Of a stretch of 64,000 bases of DNA, positions 32,326-39,300 are shown piece after piece; the first letter of the stretch is position 1, and every line of letters begins with the position of its first letter. The DNA comes from JAJDUF01 sp965238265 (lineage in GTDB: Bacteria; Chloroflexota; UBA11872; UBA12225; JAJDUF01), in the NCBI GenBank assembly GCA_965238265.1, contig OZ250185.1, positions 2,790,001 to 2,854,000 on the forward strand. The letters run 5' to 3'. Position numbers and translations under genes: made by a program. The notes under the pieces are model-generated. The model was not told the DNA's origin and ran no database searches. It worked only from the letters and a program-made list of their open reading frames with translations.

Positions 32326-33819
32326 ATGACCGGTCAGAGCACCCTGGCAAAGCCGCGGCGCGTCGTCAATCGCTTGAACGACCTCGACGGCAGGCGCTGG
32401 CTCCCCTTTCAGAAGAGCTGGTTTCACGACCATCCTGCGGTCTATAAGGAGTTCATCAGCTTCTTCACCAAGCGGCTGCGGCCCGACGACACCCCGTCCG
32501 TGGTCCTGACGTTGGCCGGCGCCGCTGACCACACTGTAGCCGCAGCGGCCGCAAGGGTCGGCCGCCAAGCGGTCGTGTGGGACGCTGACCGGCCCACACC
32601 GCCGCCGCCTGCCGACTATGTGCTCGTTGACCTCCGGGGCCGGCTCCCGACGCTGCCGGCGCTGCGGACGTTCCTGCAACGGACTGCGCCGTTCTGGTCG
32701 GCCTTGGGCCGGTCGGACGTGCTGCGCGAGCGCTGCTATGCGACCGTCCTCATTGGCAATACGCAACAGGATGGCTTGCTCGTCCCCGTCGCCTGGCAGT
32801 TTGCGCGGTATCTCGCCGGCCTGCTCTCCCTGAAGGACGAGAAGATTGGCTGCATTTCGACCGCCGAACCGCTGGCCGGCCAGCGGCATACGCCGTACTT
32901 CGAGACCGATGGACACGTCTACTACGCCTTGAACTTCCGCCGCGAAGCAGCCCGTGGCCACAGGCCACAGACCACAGCCCACTGGCCACTGGCCACGGGC
33001 CACCACTGGCCACAGCCCACTGGCCAGGGCCGGCCGGGGCCGCGCTTACGCTCGTGGTTTGTGCCCCGGCCGCCGCCGCGGGAGCCGGGCGTGCTCTTGC
33101 ACCCCGCCAAGTATCCCGAAACGCTCGTCGCGGAGTTCGTCGAGCGGTGTACGCAGCCGGGCGAGTTGGTGCTCGACCCGATGGCCGGGACCGGCAGCAC
33201 GCTGCTGGCCTGTCTCCAGACCGGAAGACGCGGGGTTGGGGTCGAGCTTAACCCGGAGTACGCGGTCATCGCCCGGCGGCGTCTCGCGGCCAGTGGCGAG
33301 CGGGACGGCAAACTCTCCACGCACCACTCTGCACTCGCCACCCAGTCGGTTGTCGTCGGCGATGCGCTGCGGCTCGCCGCAGTCGAGGGCCTGCCGGCGC
33401 AGGTGGACTACTGCATCACCAGCCCGCCGTACTGGGACATGCTCAACATGCGCGGGGCGCTGACGCAGCGGGTACGCCGTCAGCGTGGCCTGCACGTCAG
33501 CTACGGCGACGATCCGCGCGATGTGGGCAACGTCGCCGAGTATGGGCAGTTTGTTGACGCCCTCGTGCGGGTCTATCGGCAAGTGGCAGGGCGGCTGCGT
33601 CCCGGTGGCTACCTCACCGTCATCGTCAAGAATGTCAAGAAGCAAGGCACGATCTATCCGCTGGCTTGGGACCTCGCCGCCGCCCTGGCGGACCTTTTAC
33701 AGGTGTGTCCCGAGCGCTTCTGGTGCCAAGACGACGTGAAGCTGGCGCCGTATGGGTACGGCAATGCCTGGGTCAGCAACACCGTCCACCACTACTGTCT
33801 GACCTTTCGGAAGGCGTGA
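32326..33819 (+). CDS. Orphan DNA methyltransferase (SPPY type) with low-complexity inserts
   Basis: The SAM-binding motif is L-D-P-M-A-G-T-G-S-T (Asp284) and the catalytic motif is T-S-P-P-Y-W (Ser366), as in N4-cytosine or N6-adenine methylases. H259-P-A-K-Y-P-E-T-L precedes motif I. The order X-I-IV makes the class uncertain. The first 200 residues look like an accessory or target-recognition region. Residues 210-235 are encoded by tandem CCACTGGCCA-type repeats, and about 327-340 by a CACTCTGCACTCGCCAC tract, so two low-complexity inserts disturb the frame-preserved protein. No restriction endonuclease is adjacent. It may act in epigenetic regulation or be the rest of a restriction system. 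Confidence 0.82.
   Translation: MTGQSTLAKPRRVVNRLNDLDGRRWLPFQKSWFHDHPAVYKEFISFFTKRLRPDDTPSVVLTLAGAADHTVAAAAARVGRQAVVWDADRPTPPPPADYVLVDLRGRLPTLPALRTFLQRTAPFWSALGRSDVLRERCYATVLIGNTQQDGLLVPVAWQFARYLAGLLSLKDEKIGCISTAEPLAGQRHTPYFETDGHVYYALNFRREAARGHRPQTTAHWPLATGHHWPQPTGQGRPGPRLRSWFVPRPPPREPGVLLHPAKYPETLVAEFVERCTQPGELVLDPMAGTGSTLLACLQTGRRGVGVELNPEYAVIARRRLAASGERDGKLSTHHSALATQSVVVGDALRLAAVEGLPAQVDYCITSPPYWDMLNMRGALTQRVRRQRGLHVSYGDDPRDVGNVAEYGQFVDALVRVYRQVAGRLRPGGYLTVIVKNVKKQGTIYPLAWDLAAALADLLQVCPERFWCQDDVKLAPYGYGNAWVSNTVHHYCLTFRKA
32953..33030. repeat. Tandem GGCCACTGGCCA-type tract inside the methyltransferase
   Basis: About 78 bases consist of imperfect repeats of GGCCACAGGCCAC / CCACTGGCC, many self-complementary. 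They are translated as R-G-H-R-P-Q-T-T-A-H-W-P-L-A-T-G-H-H-W. The tract is not conserved methylase sequence. Confidence 0.8.
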
Positions 33820-33972
33820 TGCCCCGCCCGGCGACCGCTCACCGGGCCGGCGGAGGCCGGCGGGCGAGGCTGGCGCTGTCCGCCGGTGGCTGCACTGACC
33901 AAACTATCGGTATACTCCAATATCTCAATCTCTCCGCTGCACTGGCTCGCTCGGTGACTGGAGGTGGTATTC

Positions 33973-34320
33973 ATGCCGGAGCGTGTTTCCGACCAAGAGG
34001 CTCGTTCGGCCTTCGCGGCACGTATCTACGCGGCTCTGGGCGACGAGCGCCGCTTGTCGCTGCTCGCGGCGCTCCGTGCCGGAGAGCGTCACGTTGGCGC
34101 TCTGACGCAAGCGACCAACCAGCCGCAGCCGACCGTTTCGACGCAGCTTGCGACGTTACGTGACGCCTGGCTGCTCAGACCGCAGCGTCAGGGGCGGCGT
34201 GTCTACTATGCAGCCACGCACCCGGCCGTGTGGGACGTACTGGAGGCCGGCGAGCGGCTGACGGCGGCACTCCAGGCGCCGCCGGCGCCGTGTAGCCGCC
34301 CTTGTTGCGCGAACTTCTAA
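33973..34320 (+). CDS. ArsR-family metal-responsive repressor
   Basis: This 115-residue winged-helix protein has A-L-G-D-E-R-R-L-S-L-L-A-A-L and the recognition helix Q-P-Q-P-T-V-S-T-Q-L-A-T-L-R-D-A. Its wing is R-R-V-Y-Y-A-A. The C-terminus is Cys-rich (P-C-S-R-P-C-C), a likely metal-binding end. It lies 80 bases upstream of cbiM on the same strand, so the simplest inference is a cobalt- or nickel-sensing regulator of the transporter. The ATG at 33973 is best spaced to TGGAGGT; a GTG at 33964 is an alternative. An AT-rich stretch, GGTATACTCCAATATCTCAA (33910-33929), could be its operator. Confidence 0.82.
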   Translation: MPERVSDQEARSAFAARIYAALGDERRLSLLAALRAGERHVGALTQATNQPQPTVSTQLATLRDAWLLRPQRQGRRVYYAATHPAVWDVLEAGERLTAALQAPPAPCSRPCCANF

Positions 34321-34398
34321 GGGGCTAGTGGTAGCTCGGCGCAATCCTCGCGGCGACCGTGGCGCTGCCGGCTGCCGCCGATCACCAGGATAGGTGCA

Positions 34399-35205
34399 AT
34401 GAGTCATGTGATGGTGCCGGACGGTGTGCTCCCGTTGTGGCTCTCTGCGGCGGGCTGGGCAGGAGCCGGCCTGCTGGTCGCAGTGGCCTTGTGGCGCGTG
34501 CGCGGCCAGGATCATCGCCGCCTGGTGCCACGTCTGGCGGTGATGACGGCGCTGATGGTGGTCATCATGTCCTTTGAGCTGGTGCCGCTCGGCTACGAGC
34601 CACATCTGTCGGCGCTGGCCGGCATTGTCATCGGCCCATGGTACGGCGTGCCGGCGGCCCTGCTGTTCAACCTGCTGCGGGCGATGATCGGTGACGGAGC
34701 CGTTACCAACATCGGCTTGAACACGGTCATCACCGCGCTGGAGCTGGCGGCGGGCTGGGCACTGTATCGCCTCGCGCTGCACGTGCTCGGACGCCGGGCC
34801 GCAACGGCCGCGGCGGCCGCGGCGGTTGGCTCACTCATGCTCGGTACGGCCCTCTTCCTCGCCATCATCGCCACAGCGGGACTGCATCCGAGCCGGTTCA
34901 GCCACGCGGCCGCGTTGGACGGCACCACCGGCAGCATCCGCGGCAATCCATTCGCCGCGGGCATCGTCAACATGCACCTGCCGGGTGCCGAGCACGAGGA
35001 AGGTGATATACCAGGGGAACGCCAAGCACCGTTTACCCGCTTCGCGGTGGCTGCCCTGCTCCTCGCCTCGATTGGCTGGGTGCTTGAAGGGGCGTTGACC
35101 GCGGCGATTGTTTCCTTCCTGGCGCGTGTTCGCCCCGACCTGGTCCAGCTCGTCCCGGCAACCGCGGCGCCGGCCTCTACCACCCTCGCCTCGGAGCGGG
35201 TATGA
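34399..35205 (+). CDS. cbiM: Cobalt/nickel ECF transporter substrate-binding membrane protein
   Basis: CbiM is the S-component that binds Co(II)/Ni(II) at its N-terminus. The start reads M-S-H-V-M-V-P-D-G-V-L-P, where family members usually have H-(I/V)-P-D-G directly after Met or M-S-H-x-H. The second His appears to be Met here. G-P-W-Y-G-V and an F-N-L-L-R-A segment match the core. The C-terminal part has further membrane helices, as in fused CbiMN-like proteins, with a hydrophilic loop in place of a clear CbiN. The first gene of cbiM-cbiQ-cbiO. Confidence 0.88.
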   Translation: MSHVMVPDGVLPLWLSAAGWAGAGLLVAVALWRVRGQDHRRLVPRLAVMTALMVVIMSFELVPLGYEPHLSALAGIVIGPWYGVPAALLFNLLRAMIGDGAVTNIGLNTVITALELAAGWALYRLALHVLGRRAATAAAAAAVGSLMLGTALFLAIIATAGLHPSRFSHAAALDGTTGSIRGNPFAAGIVNMHLPGAEHEEGDIPGERQAPFTRFAVAALLLASIGWVLEGALTAAIVSFLARVRPDLVQLVPATAAPASTTLASERV

Positions 35206-35210
35206 CAACG

Positions 35211-35253
35211 CCGGAGCCGCACCACCGATGTCCAAAGGATTGTGCGGCTCTGG
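35211..35253 (+). repeat. Palindromic element between cbiM and cbiQ
   Basis: Arms CCGGAGCCGCAC and GTGCGGCTCTGG (one G-T pair) flank loop CACCGATGTCCAAAGGATT. The loop class and length equal those at 2443 and 23697. It starts 6 bases after the cbiM stop, where its hairpin could adjust relative expression of the transporter subunits. Confidence 0.85.
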
Positions 35254-35368
35254 CACGCCACGGGAGCATGATGACGCACCAAGTTTGCACAACCCGCTGC
35301 CGCCGGCCGGACACGGTGATGCAAACCGACCGGCCAGCGGCCCCATCAGCGGCCCTAGTGGCGATGAC

Positions 35369-36211
35369 ATGAGTCTGGCCACGCTGGACTGGTGGGCGCA
35401 CGGCTACACCAGCTGGCTGCACGGCACGACGGTCGCTGCCAAATGGGCGCTCATCGGCAGCGCCGTGACGGTAGCCATCTGGAGCCAGCATCCGCTCACG
35501 CTGGCAACCGCCGTAGCTCTGCTTGCGGCTGCGTTGGCCAGCACCCCGTTACCGCTGCGCGTCCTGGTGATCGCTGCCGTTGCTCCCTTGCTATTCTTTG
35601 GGCTGTACGCCGTGGGCATGTGGGACACGAGCGATCCGCGCGGCAGCGCCATCGCCTTGGGCGTGGTGCTCGGCAAGGGGATGGTTACGACGCTGGCGTG
35701 GGTCGGTGTGGCGGCAACGACGCCCTATCCTCGGCTCTTCGGGCCGCTGCTCAGGTTCCTGCCACGCATACTCAGTGATGGCCTCTTACTCAGCTATCGA
35801 GCGCTCTTCCTGTTGTTTGACCGTGCCGGGCACCTTTGGCTGGCACTCCGGCTGCGTGCCGGTTTGAGCCGCCGCAGTCTCCGGCACAATAGCCGTGCGC
35901 TGGGCGGCGGCATGGCCCTCTTGCTGGTACAGGCCTTCGACCTAAGCCAGCGTACCTATGAGGTGCTGCACCTGCGCGGCTATCAGGGCCGGCTCGGTGC
36001 GCCGGTATCCATCCGGCCGGCGTGGACCGACGCCTGGGCTATGCTGCTCGCCGCGGCCCTGGTCGGTCTCACCGTCGCCGAGCGGCTGCACCCGGCGTTT
36101 GCGCTGCGCTGGCTGCCGTGGCTCGCCGCGCTCGTTGCAGCAATCCTGCTGACGGTCCTGGTCCGGCGGCTACTCGCAAGGACCCCGGCGAGCAGCGCCG
36201 CTGGCAGCTAA
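35369..36211 (+). CDS. cbiQ: ECF transporter transmembrane protein (T-component)
   Basis: About six hydrophobic segments are present. The C-terminal cytoplasmic coupling helix contains R-T-Y-E-V-L-H-L-R-G-Y, a form of the A-R-G motif region that contacts the ATPase in CbiQ/EcfT proteins. The second coupling motif is less clear. Length is about 280 residues with ATG 35369; the frame is open further upstream through the palindromic element, but without a convincing ribosome-binding site, so the start is uncertain. It is between cbiM and cbiO, as expected. Confidence 0.85.
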   Translation: MSLATLDWWAHGYTSWLHGTTVAAKWALIGSAVTVAIWSQHPLTLATAVALLAAALASTPLPLRVLVIAAVAPLLFFGLYAVGMWDTSDPRGSAIALGVVLGKGMVTTLAWVGVAATTPYPRLFGPLLRFLPRILSDGLLLSYRALFLLFDRAGHLWLALRLRAGLSRRSLRHNSRALGGGMALLLVQAFDLSQRTYEVLHLRGYQGRLGAPVSIRPAWTDAWAMLLAAALVGLTVAERLHPAFALRWLPWLAALVAAILLTVLVRRLLARTPASSAAGS

Positions 36212-36249
36212 GGAGGCCACTGACCGTTTTGCCAACATCATCCGAGGTA

Positions 36250-36332
36250 GCCACAGAGCGCACAGAGTCAGAGTTCACTGAGAGGAGGCAGTAGCGTGTC
36301 CCGTTCCCTGTGCTCTCTGTGTGCTCTGTGGC
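36250..36332. repeat. GCCACAGAGCGCACAGAG inverted repeat, second copy
   Basis: GCCACAGAGCGCACAGAGTC pairs with the TCTCTGTGTGCTCTGTGGC end with few mismatches. It belongs with 32211-32280. Here it lies between cbiQ and cbiO, within the presumed transcript, ending 13 bases before the cbiO ATG and so displacing a normal ribosome-binding site. Confidence 0.8.
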
Positions 36333-36344
36333 TAAAACGTTCCG

Positions 36345-37244
36345 ATGAAAGCTGCGGCTGACGCCGCCGGTGCGCCGGCTCCGCCGGCCGTGCGCTGCGA
36401 GGGGCTGGCGCATGTCTACCCCGACGGCTCGCGCATTGCGCTGGGGCCGCAGCCGCTCCATGTAGGGCCAGGAGAGCGCGTCGCCCTCTTGGGACCAAAC
36501 GGCAGCGGCAAGAGTACGGTGCTGCTACACGTGCTCGGGCTGCTGAGGCCGACCGACGGCCACCTCTCCGTCTTGGGCCGGCGGCCCGACCGGGCAACCG
36601 CAGACGAGCGCGCCGCCATCGGCGGTCTACTGCAAAACGCCGATGAGCAGCTGCTGGCGCCGACGGTCCGGGACGACGTGGCCTTTACGCCGCGCAACCT
36701 GGGGCTGCCCGACGCCGAGGTCGAGCGCATCACCGAGCGGGCGCTCGCGCGCTTTGGCATTGCCCACCTCCGAGACAAAGTGCCGCACTATCTGTCCGCC
36801 GGTGAGCGTCGCCGGGTGGCGCTCGCCGGAGCGCTTGTGCTCCGGCCGCGCCTCATTGTGCTCGACGAGCCGTTTGCCAGCCTCGATCCGAGCGCCCGGC
36901 GGTCGCTGGTGGCACTCCTCAATGCAGCTTGTGCGGATTGGGGAGCTACGTTGCTGCTGGCGACGCACTTTGTGCAGCTTGTGCCCGATCTCGCCGACCG
37001 GGTCTATCTGCTGCGGCGCGGTGGGCAGATCGTCGCTGCCGGGACGCCGGCAGAGGTCCTGACGCAGACCGAGCTACTGGCCCACCTCGACCTGGAGCCG
37101 CCGGCCCTCGCCGCCCTGTTCTCGGCGCTGGCCCGGCGGGGCATTCAACTGCCGCCCGCGCTCTCCACCGCTGCGGCAGCCGATACCCTCGCGCAGGCGC
37201 TGCGGCGCGCTGCGCCCACCGACGCCCCGCCGACAACTCCCTGA
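36345..37244 (+). CDS. cbiO: ECF transporter ATP-binding protein for cobalt/nickel
   Basis: The ABC ATPase motifs are L-L-G-P-N-G-S-G-K-S-T (Walker A), Q-N-A-D-E-Q-L-L (Q-loop region typical of EcfA/CbiO), L-S-A-G-E-R-R-R-V-A-L-A-G-A (signature, Ser-Ala-Gly-Glu instead of Ser-Gly-Gly-Gln) and L-I-V-L-D-E-P-F-A-S-L-D-P (Walker B and D-loop). The switch His is in L-A-T-H-F. It powers metal uptake with CbiM and CbiQ at the inner membrane. The C-terminal extension (about 60 residues after G-T-P-A-E-V-L) is Ala/Leu-rich. Length is 299 residues. Confidence 0.93.
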   Translation: MKAAADAAGAPAPPAVRCEGLAHVYPDGSRIALGPQPLHVGPGERVALLGPNGSGKSTVLLHVLGLLRPTDGHLSVLGRRPDRATADERAAIGGLLQNADEQLLAPTVRDDVAFTPRNLGLPDAEVERITERALARFGIAHLRDKVPHYLSAGERRRVALAGALVLRPRLIVLDEPFASLDPSARRSLVALLNAACADWGATLLLATHFVQLVPDLADRVYLLRRGGQIVAAGTPAEVLTQTELLAHLDLEPPALAALFSALARRGIQLPPALSTAAAADTLAQALRRAAPTDAPPTTP

Positions 37245-37252
37245 AGTGCCGC

Positions 37253-37310
37253 TCGTCATTCCGGCGGAAGCCGGAATCCAGCGTCGTAGTGGCGTCCCTT
37301 GTGGGCGCCA
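37253..37310. repeat. ATTCCGGCG..AAGCCGGAAT repeat with GGCGTCCC tail
   Basis: Almost the same two-module unit as at 9233-9291 (GTCATTCCGGCGGAAGCCGG, then GTAGTGGCGTCCCTTGTGGG). It follows the cbiO stop and could end the transcript as well as being a mobile repeat. Confidence 0.78.
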
Positions 37311-37409
37311 TCACCTCCCCGTCCCACTCTGTATGCCCACCAACGGCCATCCAGCGGGAAATTGGTTGTTGCTGCCAAGAGTGTGGACTTGACTGCTGCA
37401 AGGTGGCAC

Positions 37410-38081
37410 ATGGTTCCCTTTAGCTACCCTCTCCATTACTTTGACGTAGATGCAGACGACTCTCGGTCCCCGATGCTGCTACTCGAATTTCTTTTGGAAA
37501 GTGCAGCGTGGATCATGCAGGGAGTTATCTCGAAGACCTACTACCTACTGGCTTCCCGATCGGGAACCATACAGAGCTACAAGAACTTGGCAAGCTCCGT
37601 CGTGCGCCAGTCATCACTTGCTGGCATTGAAGACCTAGATGTACCCCGCATCCCAGGTGTTATTGCCGACTTTATAAGCCTGATACTAATACTCGATGAG
37701 AAGAGAAGGACTACTGGATCAATAGTTAGAGTAGCTGTTTTCCTAGAGTCAGAAGTGATCCGTGGTAGTGTGTCTATGGAAAGCGGTGGTGGGATAGGTT
37801 ATCCTGAAATCTATTACGCAGTGTGGAATCCGGGGCTTGTACGGACCCCGCGGGTCGGCCGGTGGATTCTGTGCTTCTACCAGCAAGTGAATGATCTGGG
37901 CGCGTTGCTCACGGGGCCGGCGGTTCACGCCAACTGTGCGAGCTGCCGGGCTAACCAAGCTATGGCCGGGCGCCGGACCAACGGCACCAACACCAGGCTC
38001 TCGCCGGGCGCAATGGCAACCTCGGCGAGCGCCCGCGGGGGCGCAACCGGGATACCATCTTCTGCTAACGAGGCGACATAG
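37410..38081 (+). CDS. Hypothetical protein, possibly a gene remnant
   Basis: The segment 37370-37830 is A/T-richer than its surroundings and is coding in appearance: L-L-L-E-F-L-L-E-S-A-A-W-I-M-Q-G, then I-P-G-V-I-A-D-F-I-S-L-I-L-I-L-D-E-K-R-R. No family is recognised. AAGGTGG precedes the ATG closely. The last 150 bases overlap hicB on the opposite strand and the GC rises there, so the natural end of the gene seems lost and the frame merely runs on. I regard it as a truncated acquired gene. Confidence 0.35.
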   Translation: MVPFSYPLHYFDVDADDSRSPMLLLEFLLESAAWIMQGVISKTYYLLASRSGTIQSYKNLASSVVRQSSLAGIEDLDVPRIPGVIADFISLILILDEKRRTTGSIVRVAVFLESEVIRGSVSMESGGGIGYPEIYYAVWNPGLVRTPRVGRWILCFYQQVNDLGALLTGPAVHANCASCRANQAMAGRRTNGTNTRLSPGAMATSASARGGATGIPSSANEAT

Positions 38082-38215
38082 TCATGCAATGCCACGGCGG
38101 CATGGTGCAATGCTTCATCTACCGTCGTGCCCATCGCCACACACCCTGGCAGGTCAGGAAAGACCACGCCATACGCGCCGGCTTCACCATCAAGTAAAGC
38201 TGGATATTGGACCAT
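37925..38215 (-). CDS. hicB: HicB-type antitoxin
   Basis: The 96-residue protein has the partial RNase H-like HicB fold: Y-P-A-L-L-D, Y-G-V-V-F-P-D-L-P-G-C-V-A-M-G and T-V-D-E-A-L-H-H-A. The usual C-terminal DNA-binding ribbon-helix-helix is not obvious; the end is only a hydrophobic/Ala-rich helix. It neutralises HicA. It lies 9 bases downstream of the hicA-like gene on the same strand. Confidence 0.85.
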   Translation of the reverse strand: MVQYPALLDGEAGAYGVVFPDLPGCVAMGTTVDEALHHAAVALHDYVASLAEDGIPVAPPRALAEVAIAPGESLVLVPLVRRPAIAWLARQLAQLA

Positions 38216-38224
38216 AGGACCTCC

Positions 38225-38422
38225 CTAGCGCTCTTCCCAGCCAGCAACTCTGGCAATCTGGCGGGCTACTCCCCGCGAAACGGTCCGGTGACGGGGAAGG
38301 ACAATCCGGGCTTTGCGTTGCTGTGGATGACGATAGATTTCATGGCTGGCGCCGTGCCGGTCCAGGTACCAGCCCTCACGGGCTAACCGCTGCTGGATAC
38401 GCCGCCGGCTCGTCTCTAGCAC
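38225..38422 (-). CDS. hicA: HicA-type mRNA interferase toxin
   Basis: The 65-residue double-stranded-RNA-binding-like protein has E-G-W-Y-L-D-R-H-G-A-S-H-E-I-Y-R-H, with the catalytic His in the G-x-S-H motif, and I-V-L-P-R-H-R-T-V-S-R-G, then a final helix V-A-R-Q-I-A-R-V-A-G-W. It cleaves mRNA when not bound by HicB. Toxin precedes antitoxin, the common hic order. Confidence 0.87.
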   Translation of the reverse strand: MLETSRRRIQQRLAREGWYLDRHGASHEIYRHPQQRKARIVLPRHRTVSRGVARQIARVAGWEER

Positions 38423-38488
38423 ATGTGTATAATACTACAATTCCCCCATCCCCCGGCCCGTCGCACCCGCCGGCGCTCCACCCCATCG

Positions 38489-38528
38489 CGCCCCCCCTCC
38501 CTTTAGGGAGGGGCCGGGGGGTAGGTCC
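38489..38528. repeat. CCCCTCCCTTTAGGGAGGGG inverted repeat
   Basis: CCCCTCCCT/AGGGAGGGG arms around TT, followed by CCGGGGGGTAGGTCC. It closes the space between hicA and the adenosyltransferase gene. Same family as 6373 and 41145. Confidence 0.7.
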
Positions 38529-38530
38529 AA

Positions 38531-39067
38531 CTACCCCGCAATATCGAAGTCCACGCCGGCCGCCACGTCTTCCGCCCGCGCCACCATGTAGAGCAGCAGC
38601 GAGAGCCGGTTGATGTAGGCCAGCAGGTGCGGGTTGGGCGCGGCCTCGGCGTGGGCGACCTCCACCACCCGCCATTCCGCCCGGCGCACCACCGCGCGGG
38701 CAAAGTCCACGCCGGCCGACGCCGCGCACGCGCCCGGCAGCACGAACTTGGCCGGAATGGTCACGGCGGCCTCCAGCCCATCCAAGGCCCGCTCGACCCA
38801 CTGCACCCGGTCGGCGGTCACGCGCACGCGCTTGGGATGCTCCGGCGGCATGGCCAGCTCGGCCATGAGCTGATACAGGTCGCGTTGCGCTTGCCGCAGG
38901 ACCTCCCCGGCCTGCGGGCGCTGCACGCCCTGGCGCGCCACGCCGAGCGCACTGGTGGCCTCATCGAGCGCCCCCAACGCCTCGATCCTCGCGTCGGACT
39001 TGGCTACCCGGCGCCCGCCCAGCAGATCGGTCTCTCCCGTGTCACCCCCATGCTCACGCCTGGTCAT
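38531..39067 (-). CDS. PduO-type cob(I)alamin adenosyltransferase
   Basis: This enzyme transfers the adenosyl group of ATP to cob(I)alamin, making coenzyme B12. Family motifs are G-D-T-G-E-T-D-L-L-G-G-R-R-V-A-K-S-D-A-R-I-E, G-A-L-D-E-A-T-S-A-L-G, P-G-A-C-A-A-S-A-G-V-D-F-A-R-A-V-V-R-R-A-E and N-R-L-S-L-L-L-Y-M-V-A-R. The length of 178 residues is normal. ATG 39067 follows GAGAGGGGGAG. It lies 1.3 kb from the cobalt transporter genes and fits with the MutL-like pair at 54 kb as part of B12-dependent metabolism. Confidence 0.93.
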   Translation of the reverse strand: MTRREHGGDTGETDLLGGRRVAKSDARIEALGALDEATSALGVARQGVQRPQAGEVLRQAQRDLYQLMAELAMPPEHPKRVRVTADRVQWVERALDGLEAAVTIPAKFVLPGACAASAGVDFARAVVRRAEWRVVEVAHAEAAPNPHLLAYINRLSLLLYMVARAEDVAAGVDFDIAG

Positions 39068-39092
39068 TCTCCCCCTCTCCACCGAAAAACCG

Positions 39093-39300
39093 TAGCAACC
39101 GGCCGAATGCCCGTTGTCTGTCCCCGCATCCGTCCAATATGGACGCATTGACGGGAGGGTGCCCGGTCATGACCGGCCCCGCGCCGAAAGCTCACGGGCG
39201 CCGGGTCACGACCGCTGACAAATCCTAGCAACCGGCCGAGTGCCCGTTGTCTGTCCTCGCACCCGACCAATATGACGCACTGACAGGAGGGTAACGTATG
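39093..39300 (+). repeat. Direct duplication of a gene leader (period 133 bases)
   Basis: TAGCAACCGGCCGA(A/G)TGCC and about 60 further bases, including CCAATATG...GACGCA(T/C)TGAC and the ribosome-binding site G(A)GGAGGGT, occur at 39093 and again at 39226. The first copy is followed by a piece of the downstream gene's own repeat (GCGCCGAAAGCTCACGGGCG) and encodes only a 19-residue open frame (39169-39228). It seems a partial duplicate of the following gene's promoter and 5' end. Confidence 0.8.
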
